Of a DNA stretch of 64,000 nt, positions 13,481 through 24,366 are shown piece by piece. The stretch is from Bidens hawaiensis. Its lineage: Eukaryota; Streptophyta; Magnoliopsida; Asterales; Asteraceae. Where the stretch lies: positions 620,001 through 684,000 of the forward strand of contig JAIQDT010001114.1 of the NCBI GenBank assembly GCA_021521415.1, given 5' to 3'. Below the pieces are notes generated by a model, which was not told where the DNA came from, did no database searches, and saw only the letters and a list, made by a program, of their open reading frames with translations. The number at the start of each line of letters is the position of its first letter. Within the stretch, counting starts at the first letter, position 1. The position numbers were made by a program, and so were the translations under genes.

Positions 13481-13669
13481 AAAAATGAATTCCAGACATT
13501 TGTTTCTTTTTTATTTTCTCTAATACTTACAACATAAGAATTGATTGAATGGTTTTTTTTATTGGTTAATGTTATGATATTAATGCTTCGAGATATTTGG
13601 ATTTTGAGAAAGCAATAAACAAATTTATGGATTGTATCAGAAACTATTTTTAGCATGTATATACTAGTG

Positions 13670-14521
13670 GAGACCAAAAAAAATAGTCGCTGAAAAACAC
13701 ATTAGACTAGTTTAGGTGACTATTTTCAAACCCTAAATATGTATATTAGATGCTGAATATAAATGTTATCGGAGACTGATTATTGGATTCTAAAAGTTCA
13801 TATTAGGAACTAAAATAACATACTATCCGAGATTAATTTTTTAGTCCCTAAAAGTAGAATATTTATTACTGCAATCGAGTGGTATCGGGGACTAGTTCTC
13901 AGTCTTTAAAGCATTTTATTGTAGACTGGAAGTAGGGTATTAGAGATTGATTTTTCTTGATTTTTCGGTCCTAGATAACAATTTTAGACTGATTATCAGA
14001 CTCCAAATGTACATACAAGGGACTAAAATAAAACACTATCTGAGATTAATTTTCAGTCCCAAAAAAGAGACATTTTAGCGACTAAATCAGTGTGCCACCA
14101 TACACTAATTTCAGTATTCAAAGCATTGTATCGGAGACCAATTTGATAATGATTCATGCACATAACGGAATTTATTAGGGACAGTATAGTCTCGTTTATA
14201 GGGCTGATTTTCAGTCCCTAAAATTAAACATTTGGGACTAAAATATCATAATATTCGAGACTGATTTGTAGTCGTTGAAGATATGTTTTAGGGACTAAAA
14301 GGACGTGGTAACAAGGGAAAAATTGAGGACTGAATTTGTATGTTTTGGAGACTAACTATTAGTCTCTGTTGGTGCTACGCAATAGGGACTGATTTTTAGT
14401 CACCGAAACCGCTATTTAGGACTAGATATCGGTTACTGGCTGGGGGCTGGTAAATCAGTCCCCGATACCTATTAGTTATTGATTGTGGAGTATCATAGAC
14501 TAATTTTTTAGTCCTAAATAA
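13670..14521. repeat. CACTA right subterminal repeats
   Basis: About 850 bases contain many GGGACTGATTTTCAGTC-type units in both orientations, matching the left subterminal region in style. The terminal repeat itself is absent; the block stops at TAGTCCTAAATAA, where another CACTA left end begins. Confidence 0.65.
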
Positions 14522-14830
14522 CAATTACAAAAAAAGTGACCAATAAGGACTAAAGTATGAGAGACTGATGTTTCAGTCTCATATACTTCGTATCTGGGAC
14601 TGATTTTTCAATTACTGGTAGCATTAGGGACTGATGTTTATGGAACATATTTTAGTAACTAATAATTAGTCCCTAATTATTAGGAACCATATTCGAGACT
14701 AAATTTTCAGTTGCAAATATTCGTTGGCCATGAGCTAAACTTATTGGCTACTTGATTTCATTCTCAAATACATACCCTTTATAATGGAGAGTAATCATTA
14801 GTCTCTATTACATAGGAAATGCATTAGGGA
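14522..14830. mobile_element. Second CACTA left-end fragment, truncated
   Basis: Starting with a damaged terminus (CAATTACAAAAAAAGTGACC), these 309 bases match the CACTA left end. They are closer to the copy at 38,082 than to the one at 7,402: both share AATAAGGACTAAAGTATGAGAG, which the 7,402 copy lacks. The match stops at GCATTAGGGA, where an LTR-like sequence begins. Confidence 0.75.
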
Positions 14831-15275
14831 CGAAGAACACGAATAAACAAAAACATACACACGAATGGGATAAAAGAGATCTGCCGATCGCGTTATATAA
14901 TAATCAAAACTCATTACATACCGAACGAGAAAACAAATTACGGCCGACCCGTGGTGAGCTCTACCTCGGGTCTGCCCACACGACTCTTTTATCTGTTTTC
15001 TGTAGACAACTTTTCTACTCTCACTCTCTCTTTTCTGTTTCCATGCCATTAGCTCTAAACATAACACACATATATATAGATAAACATATTTGCGGGCTTG
15101 GGCTTGGGCCTCAAGTTGAAGTTGTTCTAACTTCACCAACAGGTGAAGTTCTCCTAACTTCACCAACAGGTGAAGTTGTTCCTAACTTCACCTATGGAGA
15201 AGTTGGATCCCTACACAACTTCTCCCCAGCTGGTAGGAATTACATAGCGACGGTCACAAAATGCACCAACAAATG
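14831..15275 (-). repeat. Probable LTR remnant, minus orientation
   Basis: Read on the minus strand, it begins TGTTGGTGCATTTTGTG at 15,275, like a copia LTR. It contains three tandem hairpin units (15,129-15,204), a stretch with a possible TATA-like TATATAAC near 14,894-14,901, and then runs into the CACTA fragment without a CA end. No target duplication or internal region was found. The open frame at 15,043-15,303 is a by-product of the hairpin repeats. Confidence 0.4.
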
Positions 15276-16619
15276 TTTCAATAAGCAAACTGTGATCAAA
15301 TAAGAAAGGTTTAAGTCAAGTTGAGGTGATATGTCAACACGAACTATGCCCGAGTATTATGGAGCCTGTAATTTGTTAGATTAAATGAGGATCACACAAG
15401 TATTGTGCCTAATGCATACCTTAACATATCACGGTAACACCTAAGTACTTGTTACGTTTAAAGTGGACAAAAGATATCTATAGTCAACTTTGGGTTCTTG
15501 GCATAATACATTGGAATACAAGTGCGGTCTTGAACGTTAACGAATAATGTGATATCATGTCGTGATCTTTCTCACAAAAATATGTGAACTTTTAATGAGT
15601 ATAATTAATGTATAATATATATAATATTGTTAAATGAGTGAACCAACAAAAATATATCCTGTATATATCTAAGTGTTCGGATTTTGTGTATAAATATTTT
15701 TCAGTTTTAAATCTGCAAATGTTTTCAGAGTTTGTGGTTTGAGAGTGTAAAGTAGTTTAAAACTCGAGAGGTTTTGAACCTATCTTGAGATAGGCTGACC
15801 TTTATAAAGGGGGGCGGGGCAAAATATCTTCTCACTTTTCACTTATCCACTTACACTTTTTCTCTCCACTCTCTCTCTCTCTCCAACCACCGCCTATCTT
15901 GAAACCCTAACATAAAAAATTTCTACTCCCATCTGTGTTAATCACACTTGATAGATCATTAAAATGGACCCTTCACCATCGGTACTACATAGTTTATGTT
16001 GAAATCTTTGTATTTTGTTGACCTTGTTCTTCATGGTTCAGAATGGAACCATCAAAGATTCAAAGGACTATTGTTGTTCTTTGCAAATTTTGTTGTTAAA
16101 TCTCATTATTAACATCATGACGAACCTTTGGCTATATTTGATTTGAATTTTGTATAGTTTTATATAGTTTTTATATTTCTAGGGTTTTTCAAAAACTTGA
16201 AGGTCCGATTGGCCCATGTTATGTTTGACTTTGATCATGAGATTGTAAAGATGGAAAAATCGGGGCTAGGAGGCCCTAGTGTTAAGTGGAATTCAGTTTT
16301 GAACAAAGTGTGATTTTGAATCGAATTTAAATTTGAATTGAATCGAGTTCTTATTTAATTCGAATCGAATTTTGATTCGATTCGATTTCCCAACTCAAAT
16401 CAAATGGAGTTCTGAAAGACACAAGAATAACTGAAGGAAAAAGGAACCAAATCGAATGTCAAAATATTCTATTCAAATCGAATTCCATTATAATTGAATC
16501 GAGTTTAAAAACGTGATTCGATTCGTTTGAAAGTCGATTAGTTTCGTCTGAAACTCGATTCGATTACTCAAGAGTTGATTGTTTTTTAAGTTTGTACAAG
16601 GTCAAAAATCTTGTACCAA
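15276..16619 (+). other. Leader or untranslated region, no clear gene
   Basis: A TATA box (TATAAA at 15,803-15,808) is followed by a CT-rich run (15,860-15,885) and a short ORF of 12 codons from 15,964, which ends in TGA. This looks like a promoter and leader of the env-like element region that follows. 16,310-16,580 is a run of TCGAATCGAAT-type short repeats. No LTR with the TGTTAGG start is seen here, so the 5' LTR of the element is missing or very diverged. Confidence 0.4.
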
Positions 16620-19600
16620 GTTTGAACGTATAGAGAAGAAGGAAATGGAGGAATATGTCACCAACATTGGATATGATGTCACATGGAGAACTTGTGAGGA
16701 TAAGACACTTGCCTCCTTACTGGAAGTTCTTATTTCACATCACGACTAGTTGTTTGTCCGAGCAAAAAGGGGGGGATTTGATAAACTCAAGACCGAGTGG
16801 GTTAGAGTTACGGCTTGTTTAATGAATAAAGTAAAGTTCAACTACTCCAAGTGGCTATTTAAATGCATGAAATCAAACGTGCTATCAAAGCACCAATTGT
16901 TGATGTATCCTCGATTTATACAACTGCAACTGGGTGAACTGATACCTAAAGTTCTAAAGCCCGTTTATATGATCAAGTTTGATGAAGATGGAAATGAGCT
17001 ACCTCCTACTAAGCCTAACCAAGGTAAGATGAGCAGACTGTGTTCAAGGCAATGTTGGAGCCTTCTGGTCGTAGTGGTTATAAGTATTAAGGAGAAATCC
17101 CCGATACAAAGTTCGCTTATTTGCTGAGACCGAACTTAATACTGAAGAAACGAGTGAAGAAGAAGGTGACGATCATAGTGGAGACGATGATGATGATGAT
17201 GTTGAAAGAAGGATGAAGAAGAGCCGGATAGTGAGGCTACAGACAGTGACCCTGAGGTTGAGGGTGAACACAAGACGAAGAAGCTTCATGACAAGAAGAT
17301 GAAGGCTATCAGTAAGCCTTCTGATGGTGGTCCTTGTCATTAAAAAGAGGAGGAGGAGGAACCCGAGAGGCCCATGAAACATTTGAAGAAAGTAGGGGAC
17401 TCTAAGAAGCCCGCTACTTCAAAGATGTTGACCTCGGTAAAGGTAATTTTTTCCTCTGCTTCCACTGTGACTCAAGCTCCACCACAATCGCCCCAAACCG
17501 ACCCACACCAAGCCTCACCTACCACTTTGTCCCTCACCATAGAATCCTTAAAAGGCAAACAAGTTCATGTGCCAAAACCAAAACCAAACACACACACACA
17601 CACCTAAGAGACTTCATGACTCACCTGTAACCTTACCCAACATCTTTCCCTTTCACTGAGACCAACCTATTCAAGGCCTACAAATACCTTAATAACCAAA
17701 CTGATAGTGAACCAACCCATACCTTACACATTCAACAATCACCCATCTCACCACCTAGGACCACCTCACCCATATCCTCACCTTTTAGCTAACCTTCACT
17801 TCACCTCTTAGGGGTACAACACTCTGGTCATCTACCTTCACTTACTCACCCACTACTTTACCCATAACCTCCCCTAGATCTACACAAACATCCACTGAAC
17901 CCTCAATCCTACCCCTAGCCTTGAAAACATCCTTAGCCACACAAACCATAACTATGCTTACCCAGACCACACCCCAATCCATATTTTCTATTACCCCTAC
18001 CACAATCACCAAATCCACAGTCATTTCATCCATCCCATTATCAAGTGGTAAGTTCAAGAAGCCTCATGTGTGCATGGATCCTATCATTGATAGGATTCAA
18101 AAACTTAAGGAATCCAACAAGAAAGGAGCCAAACAGGAAATGCTTATTATTGAAATTGTGAGAGAACAGAGGAAGATAAATGTAAAGGTTGAAAATGAGA
18201 AGGGGGACTTGGTTGCTAGGGTTGCCGAATTAGAACAAGATAAGGAAGTTGATAGAGCCCTATGGAGAGTCAACGACTATGGATTGAAACTCACCAGAAT
18301 CAAGTAAACAATCAACAAACTCAACTGACTGATCAATCTCTATTGAATGCCGAACGTCACAATGAGGTGATTCGACTTGAGTTAAGGGTTTCTTACCTTG
18401 AATCTGATTTACCTTCCTTCTCAAACCTTGCACAAAATTTGAGAATAGAGTTCGAATCAAGTTTTGATAGAACGATGATTGAGTTTGAGGGTGAATCCTC
18501 TTCCTTACGGAATGTTGGAACATTGATTGGTGAAAATGATTATTTGAGAGCAGAGGTTGACTGGCTTAGAACCCAAATTGAGTAGCACAACTATTTTACT
18601 AATGCTCAAGCCATGGTTAATAAAGCTCTTGTGAGCCGATACCTTGTTGTCGTTGGAGTCGTGAAGTTAACGGATGAAGACATTGAAGATCTAAAGAATC
18701 GATTAAAGGCAGTTTTCAAAAGTTGGATAAACTCTGATGATGATGATGATGATGCACAAAAGGGGAAAACGAGACAAATTGCTTTGGTTGAGCTCATTGT
18801 CGATGCTCGTACTACTGTTTCTAGAAGTGGCACAAGTGGTGGTGGTGTAAAATTGGATGGTGCTAGTGGAAGTGGTTCTGGTGTTGGTGTTGGTGAAACA
18901 GTATTCGTTGTTGGTATGGTGGTTACTACCAGTGTGGTTGAAATTGTGTCTGTTGTTTCTGGTGTAAATACAGAAAACGTTCTAGTGGTTACTCTGGGTG
19001 TTGGAGAAATTGGTACTAGGAATGAGAAGGAAGATGAAAGTGATGATGATCACGAATCTGATGATGAGGAAGATGATGAGGACGATGATGATCCTCGTGA
19101 CATTTATGATGAACCATGTGGTGGTAATGAAGGTGATGGCTGTGGAGTAGGTGATTAGTCTGCTTCACAATCTGAGATGCCAAGATTGGATCCCCAATAG
19201 GCTGATCCAGCTCAGAAAATAATAGATCCGGGGGCTGAGATAGAGGATGAAATTTCTACTCTCTTTAATGTTGCTACATGTGCGAGTACCTTGTCTTCGG
19301 CTTAAGAAGCTGTGGAACTCTCTTGGAAACGCTAGTTCGTGATGTTGAAGAAACGGTTCAAGATTCAGCTACCGTAGTGGCTCTCCCTTCTCAAGGACCG
19401 AGGCAACGAAAAAAGAAGAGGTACAACATTGGAAAGACAGCAAGCATTCGATGCCACAACTATCAGTACGACGACATCTCCCCAATCCTCTATTGCAAAT
19501 GGCACAGAGATAGCAAAACGTGGGCTATCGTACGTGCCAATAGGGATCTCACCTACTTGGACAATTTTGATATGCATTCATTGTTGCAGCTGGACATGAA

Positions 19601-19808
19601 CTATTTTCGTTGGATTGTTGGTGATTGAGACGTTGAAAAGAATTTGGAGGGCTACTTTAAGAGGTTGTTGAGTAGAGGATGAAGGGACAACTACCCCAAA
19701 TTAAACTCAACAAGGGTACATCGTATCTGCACCCAAGTGAAGTTGATCCTGAGTTTGGGAAAAGAAGAAAAACTTGGAGATATAAGATGCCAAAGGATCT
19801 TGGGGAGC
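16620..19808 (+). pseudogene. Env-like/unknown large ORF region of copia-like element, copy B
   Basis: Degenerate coding sequence occurs in changing frames. 16,750-17,127 has FVRAKRGGFDKL and LLMYPRFIQLQLGE, similar to a conserved region of uncharacterised retroelement proteins in Asteraceae (recalled, not searched). Next come a Thr/Pro-rich stretch (17,374-18,050), a coiled-coil (18,060-18,580), an acidic Asp/Glu run (19,030-19,100), and 19,278-19,628 with KWHRDSKTWAIVRANRDLTY. Ty3 insertion at 19,809 splits it from its 3' end at 30,727. Position ahead of a polypurine tract and LTR fits a SIRE-like env ORF. Function unknown. Confidence 0.45.
19804..19808. repeat. Target site duplication, left copy (GGAGC)
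   Basis: GGAGC here repeats at 30,722-30,726 directly after the 3' LTR. The uninterrupted homolog in copy A (around 184-190) has a single GGAGC. Confidence 0.95.
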
Positions 19809-22312
19809 TGTGACACTCGTCAATTTCAGGTTAACTCCATTAACTCAAACTCCGTCAATTCAAACTTAAGATCATTGGATCTATAACACACATCTCATTA
19901 CATTTAAACTAAGGGTTTAAATGACGCTTGACAATTACTACATGTGTAGTCTTTCGAGATTGCATTGAAACGCAAACGAGTTGACGCAAACTATTGGTGA
20001 ACAAATGACGAACATCAAAACAACAAATACGTGATAACCTTATGTTAACATATGTGTTACTTGATTATATTATGTGTGATGCTAAACAAGAAACAAGAAC
20101 TAAGTTAATTATACTAGAAAGTTAGCAAACTAGAAGTTGAGGGACTAAAGTGTAACATCTTATTATTAATAATATAAAAAAATAAAACCCTACACCCCTA
20201 CCCCATTCTTACGATCGATCCTCCCTCCCTCTCCCTCTCTTGGCGACGGCAGCCATACACCACCCCCATACCACCCTTAATCGACCTCGTTTTTCACAAT
20301 TGAAACATCCCACACTCGTTTCTAGTCACCTCTCACCTTCCTCTTGCTTGTTTTTGTGCTTTTGAAGGTTTAATTCTAAACCCTATATTCCGAAAATTAT
20401 ATATATGGTGCTCATATGCTTTGTTTTGATTAGATGAGGTTTAATTATGTATTGATTTTGATAACTAGAATTGATGTTATTGCATGTTAATCGCTTGTTT
20501 CTTTGATTTTGAGTTCAAGTAAAACCCTAATCATGTATGTAGTGTGTAATTGATGTGCATGGATAGTGATTATGGTGTCTAGAATGTCATATGAACGGAT
20601 TGTGGTCTATAGATGGTTAATATGTTGAGTTTGGATGCAAACTGTTTCTGGACAGATTGTGTTGTTGACGTTCAATTGACTATAACGGGGTGTGAATGTG
20701 AGAATTGGTCAAGATTATGAATACTACAGTGTACTAGGTTGAGTCTAGTTTCTAAAGAATATAAATTTGCAATTTTTGGACGTGTAAAAGTTAACTTTAA
20801 TGATTTTACAAAAACGTTGTGCAAATCTGAATTTTTAGACCTGATGTAAGACTATTTTGTAAATGTCATAACTCGTGGATTACAAGACCAAATCAGTTGG
20901 TTCCACCTCTGGAAGTTAGAATTTTGAGTTAAGAACTCAACCCAATTGGTCTTGCATTAATTGGAATTTTAGATTGATGGGAATGTTAAATAACATTCTG
21001 TTGCGCATGATTCTGACTGCTGTAAGTTTGCTGTAGTAATTTGATCATTGTGAGAAACAAATGTGGAATAAAATTACAATAAAAATGGTTCTGGAAACCT
21101 AAGTCATATATGTTTTTATGATAATTTTTGATGAATTAATTAATGAGTTATGATCTGTAGGTTAGAGTAATCTTTACTAGTAGTAATCTGTCTCGGTAAA
21201 GCTAGTTGCTGAGTTAGGCGAAAGTACATGAAATATGTTGATAATCGATAATTGCTACGTGTTTGACCAAAATACCCTCGTGTTAGATGATTAATAGAAG
21301 TATGCTATGTTAATACTTGATGCTTGAGAAGTTGTTTACACTTGTAACGAGTCACTAATGTGCTTGTCGAGTCACACGAATTCACAAACGAAACACGAAG
21401 TGAATTATTTACATAGGTATTACGTGCCGAGTCTAAAGACTCGTTAATAGCTTAAATACTTAGAAAAATCTCATTTTTGTCTTAGAGCTCGAGTGAGGAT
21501 TTTTCTGTGACGCGCATCTCTCAGACTTTTGTTTTAGTAATCTTCGCAAACAGTGAGTTTCACTTTCCCCTTTCAAACTCTTTAAACGCTTTTCACTTGG
21601 GGGAGATAACATACTCCGTAAACGCTTTTAGATTTTGTTAAGAAATTATATATCACTTGTAAAGGCTAAGTGGCAAACGAAATAATTGAAGTCCTTCACA
21701 CATCGAACCGTTTAGTATTGTAAAATAGCGAGTCATTGTTGAGTAATACTACTGGGTTTGACAAACCCCACCCAACGCTAAACTCGACTAGAGGTCGAGC
21801 GGGTGTAATCTTGGCTAACACATTACCATGGTCGGGGTAGACCTTGTGGCAAGGCACATGATAAACAGTCAGCTTCGGTGTCGAACACTTAGTAATACTT
21901 GTTGTATAGGCTAGCTACCTATCGATATATAATTGATTTAACACTATCTGGTAACGCAAAACGCAAAACGCTTTATTTTATATAAACTTGTGAACTCACC
22001 AACCTCGTGTTGACACTTTTAGTATGTTATTCTCAGGTAGCCAAGGAGGGCCCGCGGTATAGGATCATGCATTGTTTTGAACGTTATTGATCATGCAAAC
22101 TTGTCTTAAACTGTTATCAACTGAGTTTTTAAGTCGTCCTGTGTGACGCAACTTTTGTCTTATGGTTTTTACGCTTCCGCACTTATTTACACTTAACTGT
22201 TTTCGTGGTTTGAAAGCTTTATTTACGGTTTGATTATAACTAATGATTCCGATCCTGTTAGTTCACACCCTCTGACGGTAAAACTCCGTTAGTGGATTTT
22301 GAGGGTGTGACA
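19809..22312 (+). repeat. 5' LTR of the Ty3 element
   Basis: It begins TGTGACAC and ends GTGTGACA, directly before the primer site. Comparison by eye with the 3' LTR gives about 44 substitutions plus a few small indels (including a 6-base GTTGTT difference near 20,455), roughly 1.8 percent. It holds a TATA box at 20,173, a polypyrimidine leader near 20,220-20,240, and a hairpin GGGTTTGACAAACCCC near 21,753-21,768. Confidence 0.95.
20173..20180 (+). promoter_or_regulatory. TATA box of the Ty3 5' LTR
   Basis: TATAAAAA lies about 365 bases into the LTR and is followed by a C-rich and CT-rich leader. The same site is at 28,576-28,583 in the 3' LTR. Confidence 0.5.
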
Positions 22313-22315
22313 GAT

Positions 22316-22328
22316 TGGTATCAGAGCC
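22316..22328 (+). other. Primer binding site for initiator Met tRNA
   Basis: TGGTATCAGAGCC starts three bases after the LTR end. It is the standard complement to the 3' end of plant initiator Met tRNA used by chromoviruses and most copia elements. Confidence 0.95.
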
Positions 22329-22488
22329 ATTGATTATAGCGAACTAGAAACTGCATGCATACTAGACTATAACCGCAATGACCCATTAGTTATAATGATA
22401 CGCACTGCATATGTTTTGTGTAGTCTTTGTTATCTTATTTCTTTACCTCATTCACTCATACGCGCGCATACACGGCTTACCTGTAGGG

Positions 22489-23229
22489 ATGTCGACGCCA
22501 CCATCATCATCATCCGATCAGATGACTCATGCTCATGGGAAGGAACCACAGTTACCTACCTCATCGCCACCTCGAGTAGTCCCGGAACTCGAAGCCCCTG
22601 CACCGAAGAGGTATCGCTTATCCGGAAGCATGTACGAAGATGAAGTTAGCTGGGATTGGTACCCGAATATGATTAGGCGTATGGTCTATCGCGAACAAGT
22701 TCCCCCACTACCTCACCCGAGTCGTCTTGCTTACCCCAACACCCTGCCACCTATAACCGAACCTGTAGAGCGTGTGCTCGCAGCTGTTGTTTCTTGTTTG
22801 GAGCGTGACGTTGGTTATATGCGCTATACGAGAGCGAACGTTTCCGGACTGTTAAAAGATGGAACCAAAACTAAAGAGGAAATTTCCCGCCTGACAGCGG
22901 CTATGAAGGAAATGCAAGAGGCTAGTGATCAACAGATGAAGATTATGAGAAAAATACAAGCCGAGATGATAGACTTGCAAGAGCAACTCCAAGTGGCAAG
23001 GACCCGAACTGAGATAGCTCTAGAGCGTTGCGATGTCTTACAAATGCATATTGCTCAGAACGCAGCCGAACCTGAGGCAGAGCCTGAAGAGGAACCCGAA
23101 GAAGATCCCGAAGAGGAGCCTGAGGAGGATCCCGAGGAAGATCCCGAGGAGGAACCCGAAGAGGAACCGGAGGAAGAACCGGCTGAGGAGGAGGCACACT
23201 CAGAGGTGTCCTCAGACGATGACATCTAA
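22489..23229 (+). CDS. Extra ORF upstream of gag, coiled-coil plus Glu/Pro repeat, unknown function
   Basis: An uninterrupted ORF of 246 codons lies between the primer site and gag. I chose the ATG at 22,489 because the protein then begins MSTPPSSSS; the frame is open from 22,411, but that part looks like leader. Residues 1-50 are Ser/Pro-rich. Next is a Trp-containing segment (VSWDWYPNMIRRMVYREQ). A long heptad-type coiled-coil follows (about residues 120-190, KEEISRLTAAMKEMQEA). It ends in an acidic repeat of EPEEE/DPEEE units (about 193-235) and SSDDDI. It resembles no gag, pol or chromodomain. It is intact while gag and pol beside it are broken. Ogre elements carry an unrelated-looking ORF1 in the same place. 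Function unknown. Confidence 0.7.
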   Translation: MSTPPSSSSDQMTHAHGKEPQLPTSSPPRVVPELEAPAPKRYRLSGSMYEDEVSWDWYPNMIRRMVYREQVPPLPHPSRLAYPNTLPPITEPVERVLAAVVSCLERDVGYMRYTRANVSGLLKDGTKTKEEISRLTAAMKEMQEASDQQMKIMRKIQAEMIDLQEQLQVARTRTEIALERCDVLQMHIAQNAAEPEAEPEEEPEEDPEEEPEEDPEEDPEEEPEEEPEEEPAEEEAHSEVSSDDDI

Positions 23230-23493
23230 GGATGATAACACCTAGATGGAGGAGTTGTCTCCATCCAAACTATTATTTTCTATGATTTTAAGGATTGGTT
23301 TTAAATACTTTGTAGCGAATACAATGGCTTTAATCATGAATTATTATTTGGATTACTATATGGTTGTGATGTGATGTTTACTTCTTTTAGTTGTTTTTTT
23401 TTTCTTTCTTACCTATCTTTTATTACATGTATGGCGTGTTGCATATGAAACCGAAAAATTCGTGTTTAACATTTTATGCTGTGATTCTAGGAA

Positions 23494-24366
23494 ATGGCTG
23501 GAAGAAACGCTGGACACGGTCGCGGTAATATCAACTTGACTGCAGCAGAACTCCAAACTCTGCTGAACGATCACGCGGCGGCCGCTCTAGCCACACATGT
23601 CCAAAATCAAGCTGGAGGTCCAACTGGAACGTGTACTTTCAAGAACTACCTGGATTGCAAGCCCAGTTCGTTTAAGGGCACTGAGGGGGCTATAGGCTTC
23701 CTGCGTTGGGCTGAGAAGGCTGAATCCGCGTTTGAGATGTGTAATTGTCCACCTGCCAGTATGGTCAAATTTGCTGCTGGAACACTGGAAGATTCTGCTC
23801 TCACTTGGTGGAATTCAAATGTGCGGATTCTTGGATTGGAACTGGCTAACGCTATGAACTGGGAGGAGTTCAAGAATATGATGCGTGAAGAGTATTGTCC
23901 TCGAGAGGAGATTGCAAAGTTGGAATCCGAGTTTTGGTCGTTGAAGATGGTGGGTTCCGAAATTGAAGCCTACACCACTCGTTCTCACGAGTTAGCTGTG
24001 ATGTGTCCACGGATGGTAGACCCGCCTAGTAAGAGGATCGAGATGTATATTGACGGGTTAGCACCGCAAATTCAGGGCATGGTGACGTCTTCCAGACCCG
24101 CTATGATTCAACAAGCGATCCGGTTAGCTCACAAACTGACGGATCAAGCAGTGACCCAAGGTGCGTTACCACCTAGGGGTTCAACCACTAAAGCCCGTGA
24201 CAACCCGAGCACTGACAACAACAGCAACAACAACCCGAGTAATGGAAAGAGAAAGTTCGACAACACCAGGTCCTCATCCTCGAACCCCCACAGCAACAAC
24301 ACTACCGTAAGCCCGAACTCACCCGGAGCTTCAACCATCAGGTCCCAACAAGAACAACAACGGTAG
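23494..24366 (+). pseudogene. Ty3 gag (capsid part)
   Basis: From MAGRNAGHGRGN, this encodes a retrotransposon gag domain: YLDCKPSSFKGTEGA at the front, then RWAEKAESAFEMC, LTWWNSNV and EIEAYTTRSHELAVMCP. A Ser/Asn-rich linker follows, and the frame ends in TAG at 24,364-24,366. The zinc-knuckle region that should follow is in another frame (from about 24,362), so one or more small indels lie in the linker. The start is preceded by a T-rich tract and TTCTAG, which could be a 3' splice site. Gag forms the particle and binds RNA. Confidence 0.9.

Larger units (their letters stand above)
7402..14521. mobile_element. CACTA (En/Spm) DNA transposon, defective
   Basis: The left end begins CACTACAAAAAAGTGACC, the terminal inverted repeat of the CACTA superfamily. 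It is followed by dense subterminal repeats (GGGACTAAAA, CTGAAAATCAGTC and complements). Inside are a Tnp2-type transposase pseudogene (minus) and a Ptta/En-Spm-type pseudogene (plus), arranged back to back. Right-hand subterminal repeats occupy 13,670-14,521, but the expected inverted terminus TTTTTTGTAGTG is missing. The sequence runs straight into a second left end in direct orientation. Both genes carry stops or frameshifts, so this copy cannot make its own transposase. Confidence 0.85.

Noticed and set aside
15043..15303. Open frame with repeated LTSPTGEV units
   Set aside because: The repeats reflect the DNA hairpin units; the frame overlaps an LTR-like sequence and has no other support.
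22316..22328. A tRNA gene at the Met-tRNA-like sequence
   Set aside because: Only the 13-base primer site is present; no cloverleaf or promoter boxes surround it.
22943..23245. Pro-rich minus-strand and Arg/Lys-rich plus-strand frames over the EPEEE region
   Set aside because: They are shadow frames of the Glu/Pro codon repeat of the extra ORF.
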